From Methanobacteriota archaeon (GTDB lineage: Archaea; Thermoplasmatota; Poseidoniia; Poseidoniales; Poseidoniaceae): DNA of 21,961 nucleotides. The first letter of the stretch is position 1. Every line of letters starts with the position of its first letter. Position numbers and translations under genes: made by a program. The stretch is from positions 1 to 21,961 of the forward strand of contig PCBQ01000051.1 of assembly GCA_002731395.1 (NCBI GenBank). The letters are read 5' to 3'. Positions 17,001-21,961 of the stretch are shown here, in pieces. A model generated the notes under the pieces. That model saw only the letters and a program-made list of their open reading frames with translations, did not search any database and was not told where the DNA came from.

Positions 17001-20000
17001 TTGGAGGTTGAAGAAGACGACATCACGACGACCATGACCTATGCCGTTTCGACATGGCTGAACGGCTCTGTTGATGTTCCATTTGGAGCCGATGAGGGAT
17101 ACGAGGCTTGGCTCTCCCAGCCGGACCCCCCAACAGAGTTGGCCACAGAAGTCGAGGTGATTGCCACCGGAGCCGATGATCTGACCTTCACCGCAAACAC
17201 CGGTGATGATGGACTGTTCTCCATGCGTGTACCGGTCGATGAGCAGTACTCGTTGACGATGACCAAGGCCTTTGTCAACTACGGATACGGCACGGTCGTG
17301 AACGTCACCGAGGGCATGGACGACCTCAGCATCGTGCTCGAGCCCACTGAGTACATCTCAGGTGCTCTGTACCACATCGACAACAGCACGTTCTGGAACA
17401 GCGCCATCCCCGGATGGATGCCCGTGGAGATGACGGCCACCAGCACTGAAGGTGTTGTGTGGCAAGCCGCCTCGAACCAAGAAGGCGGTTTCTCGTTCAC
17501 CCTCCCTGCTGGAACCTACGACATCAGTGTTGTTGACGAAGTTCTGTACAACGCCACGTCCGACGAGGACGTCATCGTGGTTCGCAATCCGGAATTCGTG
17601 TTGGAGCCCGCTAGCCTCTACCTCAACCCTGGTGGCCACGCGATGACCTTCCACGTCTTCCAAGACGTGGCAGGAGACGGCAACGCCTCCAACGGGAGCA
17701 TGGTGATGCCAGACTTCGCGCTCGTGCCAAGCACGGAGCACGGTGAGCGGCTCAACGTGACCGCAGACATGTACGCCGCAAACGGTACACTGACCCTGGA
17801 CATGCCCATCGGCACCTACACGATTGAATTCGCTGAGCAAGAGGCGGCCTCTGAGAATGCGAGTGCATTCGCCTTGGTGCCTGCTTCGCCGCTTTCGGCC
17901 ATTGTCATCGGTATCCCTGAGCCGATCGAAGCCATCGATGTCGGTCTGGTGGATGAGTGGCGCGTGACAGGTACAGTCTCCGATGAGAGCGGCTCTGCGC
18001 TTCGTCCACAAGGCGACAGCGTGCTCCTTGTGTCCACGGACGGCGAGGACTACCGCAACGTGCCCGTTGACGAAAACGGCACCTTTGCAGACTACGTACC
18101 AAGCGGCGACTGGATTGCTGTCATCGGCGCTTTCGAAGGCGAGAACTCGACGGAAATTCTCCGTCAGGCTTTGGCCGTGAATGAAAACAGCGCACGCACG
18201 GACGTCTCCTTGCAAACGGTTGCAGCAGCCGATGTGACGCTCCACCTCCGTGAGGCCATCACCGAGCGCAACTTGTCCGGCTTCCGCATGACCTTGGTGT
18301 CCGCGGACGGCCTTGGCAACGTTTCCCTTGACCTGACCGATGAAGACGGTCGTGTGACAGAACCCATGATGCCCGGCACGTGGTCGGTGCACATGGAGCG
18401 TGAGGACGTTCAAGACCGTTGGACCCTCGACACGAGCAACGCGCCGTTTACGCTCACGGAAGGTGAGGATGAGAACATCACGAACCTCTTCGCCGACCAC
18501 GAGGTGGAAATCGGCGGCCGCCTGTACTGGGACCTCGATGCTGATGACACACCTGATGCCGACGAAGGCGTTGAAGGTGTGCTCATGAACGTCACGAGCG
18601 TCGATGGCACAACCTTCGTTGCGAACGTGACCTCCGATGAAAACGGTGTCTGGCAACTCTTCGTGCCCGTCCAAACCTCCTACGTTGTGGAAGGCAGCAA
18701 ACTGGGCTTCGCCGACCTCGCCTACGACCTCGACGGCAACGGTTCGTATGTGGTCAACGACAGCGCGATATCTGAAGACCTCGAAGTGTCGGTGGGTCTG
18801 GTTGACGTGAGCGGCGCCGTTACGGACGCCGTTGATGCAACACGTCTTGATGGCGCCTCCGTCGTGCTCCAGCCAGCCTCTGGATTGGCTCGTGATGCGG
18901 TGGTCGTGGACAGCACGTCCTTCGATGGAACCACCCTGACCTGGGACGCTCAGGTTGAGCCCGGCGCTTGGGTGGCCATCGTTCGAGAAGCCAATCCCGG
19001 CGAGAACAACGGCGCGGTTGCCATTGGCGTGCTTGACGCCAGCGTTGGTTCCGGTGGTCACCTCAACCAAACCTTGGTTCTGGGTGGCTTCGTTGACCTG
19101 CAGTCGTCGTGGACGGCCATCGACTTGGTCCAGCACCATCTTGGCAGTGCCTCATCAGGTGCTTCGATGATCAGCGAAGGTCCGACCGTGACCGTGGAGC
19201 TCGACGACGACGTTTCGTGGGACATCGGTCTGGACGCCGACGGTTCAGTGAGCATGTTGGTGCCCTCTGGACGTGTCTCCTTCTCGGCCGACATGGTCAC
19301 CGTTCAGCATGAGCTTGCCCTCAACATGAGTTACGAAGGCAGCAACTTCACCAGCGTCTCAGCGGACCGCCAAGAGATGTTCCTGATCCTCGATCGCCGC
19401 GCAGACCGCGACCTCTTGGTTGAGGTGAGCTCTGTGGATAACGAAACGGTCGAGTCTTACACCGACGATGCGAACGGTGTGGACATCCTGGCCAAGCAAG
19501 ACGGAGAATACGAGCACACTGCTGTCGAACTGACGGTTGACGTGACGTATGACGGTACGGAGTTTGAGGACGTCTACACCGCAAGCGGCAACGCGGGTAA
19601 CGCACCCGATGCCTCGGAATGGAGCGTCGAATTCTGGAACGACACGTCTGAAGATTGGCAATCCACGCTAGAGGTCCGCCTCGGCATCGGCGAAAATGCG
19701 TCCACAGATGACGTGCCCACGTCGGCCACATTGAAGGTGCGCGTTTCGTTGCCCGATCAGAACACCTCATTGTCGCTGCAAAACGGCCACAGCGTGAATG
19801 TCATGCTGACGGCGGAGACCGGCGAATTCACCGAGCGTTCAATGACCGTCCGCGTTCCTGTGATTCGTGGCTTTGACGTGGAAGCCGTCGATGACCGTGT
19901 GGGCATCGGCAGCGATGACGTGCAGACCCTTAGCACAACGTTGACCAACAACGGCAACGGTGATGCGACCTTCACCTTCGGGGTGGTTGAGAACTACGAC

Positions 20001-20666
20001 ACGACGTTGTGGGAGATTACGCCAGCATCCAGCACCATCACCGTGGCTTCCGGAGACACGCGCACACAGGCATTCAACGTCCGTTCTGACGCGAGCTTCA
20101 CCACCGGTGAGCTGAAAGTGACCATCGACGTAACTGAAGTTGGTGGAAGCAGCACAAGCGTACAGATGACGGTGGTGAACGCAGCCATCGCTCTGAGCGT
20201 GAACCAATCCTTGGCCGTCCAAGAATCGGACAACACCGCCGAGCAAGAATCGACGATTCTCGTCATTCCGGTCACCAACAGCGGCGAGCGCGATGCCGTG
20301 AATTCCGTCATCGTCTATGCCCGTCAGCAAGGCGAGGACCTTGCATACGACAGCACGACGTTATCTGTGCCGGGTGGCGAGACCGTGAACGCGGAATTCG
20401 ATGTTGGGAAGATGACCAACGGAAACAAGCGGTTTGAGTTCTACCTCGAAGTGACAGGAGAGGACGCTGAATACGCGACCATTGCTCCTGATTCAGACGG
20501 AACCGGCGACGAACCGATCGATTTCCAAATCCGGTTCAACATCGAGACCAACACGGACAACACCGGTATCGGTCAAACCGTTCTGGCTTTGCTGGTGATT
20601 GCCTTTGTTGGACTGGTGACCTGGGGTGGTTTGAGCATGTCCCGATCTGGAAGCCGCCGGTTCTGA
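11067..20666 (+). CDS. aglB: Giant AglB/STT3 oligosaccharyltransferase fused to an extra membrane domain and a long sequon-rich surface region
   Basis: The single open frame of 3199 residues has four parts. (1) Residues 1-345 carry about ten membrane segments not found in ordinary STT3. (2) Residues about 360-1410 are the STT3 core that transfers lipid-linked glycan to Asn in N-X-S/T. The acidic motif SDPWYMKR (D405), a second acidic site NADHDAF (D520, D522), the sequon-site loop TVAE (728-731) and the catalytic signature WWDYG (953-957) are all present; a DK/MI motif was not clearly found. (3) Residues about 1411-3160 are repeated exported beta-sandwich modules: carboxypeptidase-regulatory-like (1413-1485, 1816-1890), SdrD B-like with an Asp-rich loop (2482-2555), and CARDB-like (about 2935-3155), with about 40 sequons. 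(4) A membrane segment at about 3168-3189 and a short basic tail close the protein. Typical AglB proteins are under about 1,100 residues. GAGG lies seven bases before the ATG. The enzyme call is strong; the role of the extension is unknown. Confidence 0.93.
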   Translation: MNTTNVTTVSSKTSLGLLLAPIAVLLAMLTDLIGGFGLGYENNLYPLLFVAAGAMLGRAPSLLAEREVIPASTSTLSLGTIVAGAAFGFIAVPAVGGSAFVGLLFAINLIGTHVLVSGERSEWATVLTFSSLGLLFGLVAAATAGDTGLVTKEYTFEGQTAPTLNEYREALGFVFFNIWIMFSVLGALVAVLARGVLNEPGKGWFGHLSEFDGPWDRSSLPLQVGLLAWFAAHALVLAQFKHVELHDRLALTGVDGYHGHFSVWAAVLTGFVALGVASMVAERWYTRAMTLGSMWVYYLVAAAYEMGMWGDVENESSMAPVVWFGVTFFIGLAIYSISTNKSWGGWSNRSEDTPSGARTFWSAHWSQVMIASAFVMAFAVRAQWYVVPAMNGYGTGDWDLTGGSDPWYMKRVVDYILMQNAHLVFDADRFYPLGGINPRPPLFVWSIALLAMILEPFLATPEDAVWWAMVSIPAIFGALTVFPVAAIARDHVSKPAAVIAAWLIAMMPGHISRSTWANADHDAFVMFFMALGFMWFLRAMAAGGDERLTRSTDARPSTVMRAFGDVATYRRFAVVNAALAGVAFGVVALGWKGFVVAPSILFVGYVYIVATNMFRNKDSTTLNMLMLTMLGTTLLLAMPFYAYPGMDLVFSGTGLQPLLFVLGFTMAIAYVTTGFRDKPWLLVLGSLAGAAAAFVGIIWLLQFLEQSNAFNVLFTGAGYFTKTKIFGTVAEANAPDRGMLFASFGPIVFILALSMGIIALWRGTRQRRHEHIFMATWILLAIFMSWTAARFIFNATPAMAVLGAWGAVGLWSWSGTKEMTRKMRRLGVRTPADRIASARKAVWRTPQFSAIMLVMIMLGGQHMTYGLDAGIPGTSPQEDDIDETIYNIVPDVLRWDVAGFSFLNPTAYEDGGMRYLGAFGSSFNQQGWNDAYAWLAAQDVDDPYSQKPAFVSWWDYGFQALTSGDHPSVSDNFQSGIPATGNMLLARGEADLAAMWFWQLAEGDRVYAGDRGYDTTFTPSFDAVLVDHLTDDQYAALMDINNGTDFRDETRIIDGQEREVSLPTEVLDASFHVTQTNRDTIMTQGYKLNEDGTTSDDMRWRLWKDGEILACVESLASSCDGTDFISEEDASRSFNNNVRLTTDTTFEVTHYVFGDYWYTADLAEEFNSVSTHIHRSNARLAMTVQLLVNGLSEEQVMNLYTDIIGLEGAYSVQDYQGAPGVTIDRDHEIRYFAVDNRLYPRAGRYTADAQYNGGQPMGIFAAPTILSGQDPTTFMTEVYETQRGAFTDEMTREEVDEAIRQDVLNQQAGAEIDPVQIIDVRADHTAQFFDTMVARTYVGYGASTLGVDSDGSNPQPAQHFGMSGSPGTFMAQALPLPGAMMNHFVLANYNDDTTVENSYSQANSMVKILKFYPGAEMTGQVTFADDGQPLENVRLLIERDAFSGESGEDLDPDTYWIPIGFVDTDEEGRYSFLAPAGHIRVSAFIGEYDPSSARNAIQDGSFTENLGDILAEYNDDRTINEITAVLGQVANMTWVGETHLNVSGAEANRVAPFDRSADLAVTSSGVSGVVTWTGDESFAGEPLVDTTFILRDIWSYTDNHTVVTNNGSFTTEETRILQGTGEVTFTENGTFESDGVAVARGFTGTYTRQLNGDRIHTANGTWTGRGIIEGWVSQEDLVNVSDCMENDTVMPENTSVCSMTGADDAGKYLFEGTVTASGRVETLSPTVVVRDVQGQTFEGAGVFEGTGTLNGTGLFTGQGDFSGPMVQPGSFYKTGLLPGVYNMFAVLPNGRQVLLPDPVTVGVEASYDLEMTMPGAVFADVLEDMDGNVLPNTIIELVDTVLGLDESVTIVTGENGSFSQGPIPSGEYYYRVDVDHDGWYEINATFSVQDEPQNITLAYPVPPMTDVTIQLASPFGNDGQPTVDVANRTVTLTNNLPDSGLDPYVAKSDENGVLYAEVPMGSYTVSDEADEEHLLLALLEVEEDDITTTMTYAVSTWLNGSVDVPFGADEGYEAWLSQPDPPTELATEVEVIATGADDLTFTANTGDDGLFSMRVPVDEQYSLTMTKAFVNYGYGTVVNVTEGMDDLSIVLEPTEYISGALYHIDNSTFWNSAIPGWMPVEMTATSTEGVVWQAASNQEGGFSFTLPAGTYDISVVDEVLYNATSDEDVIVVRNPEFVLEPASLYLNPGGHAMTFHVFQDVAGDGNASNGSMVMPDFALVPSTEHGERLNVTADMYAANGTLTLDMPIGTYTIEFAEQEAASENASAFALVPASPLSAIVIGIPEPIEAIDVGLVDEWRVTGTVSDESGSALRPQGDSVLLVSTDGEDYRNVPVDENGTFADYVPSGDWIAVIGAFEGENSTEILRQALAVNENSARTDVSLQTVAAADVTLHLREAITERNLSGFRMTLVSADGLGNVSLDLTDEDGRVTEPMMPGTWSVHMEREDVQDRWTLDTSNAPFTLTEGEDENITNLFADHEVEIGGRLYWDLDADDTPDADEGVEGVLMNVTSVDGTTFVANVTSDENGVWQLFVPVQTSYVVEGSKLGFADLAYDLDGNGSYVVNDSAISEDLEVSVGLVDVSGAVTDAVDATRLDGASVVLQPASGLARDAVVVDSTSFDGTTLTWDAQVEPGAWVAIVREANPGENNGAVAIGVLDASVGSGGHLNQTLVLGGFVDLQSSWTAIDLVQHHLGSASSGASMISEGPTVTVELDDDVSWDIGLDADGSVSMLVPSGRVSFSADMVTVQHELALNMSYEGSNFTSVSADRQEMFLILDRRADRDLLVEVSSVDNETVESYTDDANGVDILAKQDGEYEHTAVELTVDVTYDGTEFEDVYTASGNAGNAPDASEWSVEFWNDTSEDWQSTLEVRLGIGENASTDDVPTSATLKVRVSLPDQNTSLSLQNGHSVNVMLTAETGEFTERSMTVRVPVIRGFDVEAVDDRVGIGSDDVQTLSTTLTNNGNGDATFTFGVVENYDTTLWEITPASSTITVASGDTRTQAFNVRSDASFTTGELKVTIDVTEVGGSSTSVQMTVVNAAIALSVNQSLAVQESDNTAEQESTILVIPVTNSGERDAVNSVIVYARQQGEDLAYDSTTLSVPGGETVNAEFDVGKMTNGNKRFEFYLEVTGEDAEYATIAPDSDGTGDEPIDFQIRFNIETNTDNTGIGQTVLALLVIAFVGLVTWGGLSMSRSGSRRF
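16281..16352 (+). repeat. Four tandem hexapeptide repeats (G-x-G-x-[VLF]-x) inside the aglB extension
   Basis: Residues 1739-1762 read GAGVFE, GTGTLN, GTGLFT, GQGDFS: four consecutive hexads with glycine at positions 1 and 3 and a hydrophobic residue near position 5. Related Gly-rich runs occur just upstream (about 1619-1670). The pattern is compatible with a short beta-solenoid or beta-meander between the sandwich modules. The DNA copies differ, so this is a protein-level repeat and not a recent DNA duplication. Confidence 0.6.
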
Positions 20667-20688
20667 CCTTCAACAGGCCTTCAAATGC

Positions 20689-20693
20689 GGAGG
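20689..20693 (+). promoter_or_regulatory. Ribosome binding site that fixes the GTG start of the protease
   Basis: GGAGG lies seven bases before the GTG at 20701. An ATG overlapping at 20699 reads into a stop after four codons, so it cannot be the start. This is the strongest ribosome site in the right half of the window and supports translation of the protease from GTG, probably on the aglB transcript. Confidence 0.75.
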
Positions 20694-20700
20694 CTCTGAT

Positions 20701-21885
20701 GTGTCAGCCGTGAGGCCCTCAGACCTGGACGGCGTTGAGTTCCTCCCAGAACCAGGAGAACCCCGCATCCTGACCGCAGTCGACCCCTCAGCGGTTCAGC
20801 ACGAAGCCGCATGGCGTTCAGAAGTCATGGGTTGGGCTCCGCGTGTGGTCACCGCTGTTCCCCATCGCAAGCGGAGCGTTGCCCGCTCTTCCTTCGGCCT
20901 TGTGGCTTTGCTTGTCGTGGTCGGAATGATCGTGAGCCAGGGCTGGTTTTTGGTGGAGATCCCACTCGGAGAATCGGAATGGGCCTTCGAGAACACCGGT
21001 CTGCGTGATCTCTCTGAGGAAGGGTTCGATGGCACCGGCGTGCGCCTGTGCGTCGTGGACACTGGCATCGATGCATCACATCCGGCCTTTGAGGGTCAAG
21101 AGGTGGTCTTCCGCGATTTCGTCGGAAGCTCGAGAGATCCACTTGACCGTGGTGCTACCGCACATGGGACAATGATGGTCGGTCTGCTTGTGGCCGAGGG
21201 TCATCAAGACGGTGCGGCACAGGGTGTCACCCTTGGCGTTGCTGCAGCCCTTGCAGGGGACAGCGATGGAGACAACATCGGAGACGATTCAATCGTTGCC
21301 GAGGCCATTGACTGGTGCCGCACGGGATTTGATGCTGACCTCATTTCCCTTTCTTTGGGTGGAAAGCGATTGGAGGGCCAGCGCGACGTGGTGGTCTCCT
21401 CCGTGCGTCGGGCGCTCGATGACGGCGTGTTTGTCGTCGCAGCAGCCGGCAACGATGGTGGTACAGACGATGACGGTAGGGTTGCGTCACCGGCATTCTT
21501 GCCGCGTGTGATCGCGGTGGGCGCCACCAACGAGACGGGGGCCGTTTGGGAAAATTCCTCCCGCGGCGACGGAACGGGGGAGCATCCGAATCTGAAACCA
21601 GAGGTCACGGCTCCGGGCGTGAACGTCATTTCTACGGGGTCTGGCGATGCATGGTTCACATCAAGCGGAACCTCTGTGTCCACAGTATTGGTCAGCGCTG
21701 CTCTCGCGTTGATTCTTGAAGCTCAACCTGAACTGAAGGTTGACGATGACCGATGCGTGGTCCATCTCAAGCACGCGCTGAGGGAGTCTCTTGGAGCGTC
21801 ACACTCCCCGAAGGCCGGCTACGGCGAATTGGACGCAATGGCGTGGTTCGAAGCCGTCGACCCGAGTTGTCCAGTGGAACTTTGA
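20701..21885 (+). CDS. Membrane-anchored subtilisin-like serine protease (S8 family)
   Basis: The product has 394 residues. A basic stretch (HRKRSVAR, 55-62) precedes one membrane segment (64-84), so the N-terminal 60 residues should be cytosolic and the protease domain outside, held by an uncleaved anchor. The S8 catalytic set is complete: D120 in CVVDTGID, H155 in TAHGTMM, oxyanion N251 in AAAGNDGG and S325 in SSGTSVST. The usual GTSMATP box is altered after the serine (GTSVSTV, no proline), which is uncommon. An Asp-rich loop DSDGDNIGDD (187-196) may bind calcium. C351 and C390 could pair. No separate pro-domain is visible between anchor and catalytic domain. It begins 34 bases after the aglB stop with no promoter seen, so it is probably in one operon with aglB; a role in processing or releasing surface glycoproteins is inference from that position. 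Confidence 0.9.
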   Translation: MSAVRPSDLDGVEFLPEPGEPRILTAVDPSAVQHEAAWRSEVMGWAPRVVTAVPHRKRSVARSSFGLVALLVVVGMIVSQGWFLVEIPLGESEWAFENTGLRDLSEEGFDGTGVRLCVVDTGIDASHPAFEGQEVVFRDFVGSSRDPLDRGATAHGTMMVGLLVAEGHQDGAAQGVTLGVAAALAGDSDGDNIGDDSIVAEAIDWCRTGFDADLISLSLGGKRLEGQRDVVVSSVRRALDDGVFVVAAAGNDGGTDDDGRVASPAFLPRVIAVGATNETGAVWENSSRGDGTGEHPNLKPEVTAPGVNVISTGSGDAWFTSSGTSVSTVLVSAALALILEAQPELKVDDDRCVVHLKHALRESLGASHSPKAGYGELDAMAWFEAVDPSCPVEL

Positions 21886-21907
21886 GGGCAAAATTAGGTG
21901 ATACAAA

Positions 21908-21936
21908 GAGCAGTTTTTTGACACATTTTTCTGCTC
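21908..21936 (+). terminator. T-rich stem-loop after the protease gene
   Basis: GAGCAG (21908-21913) and CTGCTC (21931-21936) can pair around a loop with T6 (21914-21919) and T5 (21926-21930). Oligo-T tracts terminate archaeal transcription, and this is the most T-rich spot in the window, 23 bases after the stop codon. It probably ends the aglB-protease transcript. Confidence 0.55.
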
Positions 21937-21952
21937 AAAACGGCCCACAGCG

Positions 21953-21959
21953 TTATATG
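21953..21959 (+). promoter_or_regulatory. Possible TATA box at the right edge
   Basis: TTATATG follows the T-rich terminator region and could be the promoter of a gene beginning beyond the window. Too little sequence remains to test this. Confidence 0.25.
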
Positions 21960-21961
21960 TC

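Noticed and set aside
17358..19139. Long minus-strand open frame of 593 codons antisense to the aglB extension
   Set aside because: No signal peptide, membrane segment or family pattern, and a composition typical of antisense translation. The plus-strand beta-sandwich modules are continuous through it.
11067..20666. Possibility that the 3199-residue gene is an assembly fusion or frameshift chimera
   Set aside because: The frame is continuous with uniform codon style, the modules grade into each other, and both ends have sensible features (ribosome site, C-terminal anchor). A join error cannot be fully excluded without read data.
1..21961. CRISPR arrays, insertion sequences, integrases, attachment sites or a replication origin
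   Set aside because: I saw no regularly spaced direct repeats, no transposase or integrase motifs and no origin-like AT-rich repeat clusters in any part of the window.

Overview
The window looks like a chromosomal segment from a GC-rich marine archaeon, most probably a Marine Group II euryarchaeote (Poseidoniales, Thermoplasmatota). The domain call rests on a CDP-archaeol synthase (carS), an STT3/AglB-type oligosaccharyltransferase with the archaeal catalytic motifs, a tRNA gene without an encoded CCA end, and one exported protein with a PGF-type C-terminal signal. The order-level call is an inference from gene content and style (many long secreted beta-sandwich proteins, high GC); no database search was possible.

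Layout. Bases 1-3209 (minus strand) hold a tight two-gene unit: a secreted OB-fold-like protein with a calcium-type C-terminus, followed 2 bases later by an archaeal TctA-like permease that runs off the left edge. Diverging from it is an HD-domain phosphohydrolase (3277-4608, +), then a tRNA with anticodon CAU (4646-4719). Next come two plus-strand membrane or exported proteins of unknown function (4784-5719 and 5808-7076). They converge on a minus-strand pair: carS (8934-9587) upstream of a large type I surface protein (7083-8888). purD (9668-10957) diverges from carS. The right half is dominated by one 3199-residue gene (11067-20666), followed after 34 bases by a membrane-anchored subtilisin-like protease (20701-21885) and a T-rich possible terminator.

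How the genes fit together. Housekeeping functions (purine synthesis, nucleotide phosphohydrolase, tRNA, lipid head-group activation) are interleaved with a cell-surface programme: N-glycosylation (AglB), archaeal lipid synthesis, several exported CARDB/NEW3-like proteins that could be AglB substrates, and a surface protease. The standout is the giant AglB. It has a ten-segment extra membrane domain, a complete STT3 core (acidic motifs, TVAE, WWDYG) and a roughly 1,800-residue exported region of repeated beta-sandwich modules carrying about 40 N-glycosylation sequons, closed by a C-terminal membrane anchor. This makes it a candidate for an oligosaccharyltransferase that is also a glycosylated surface structural protein. 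No CRISPR array, insertion sequence, integrase or attachment site was seen, and no stretch longer than about 110 bases lacks a gene.
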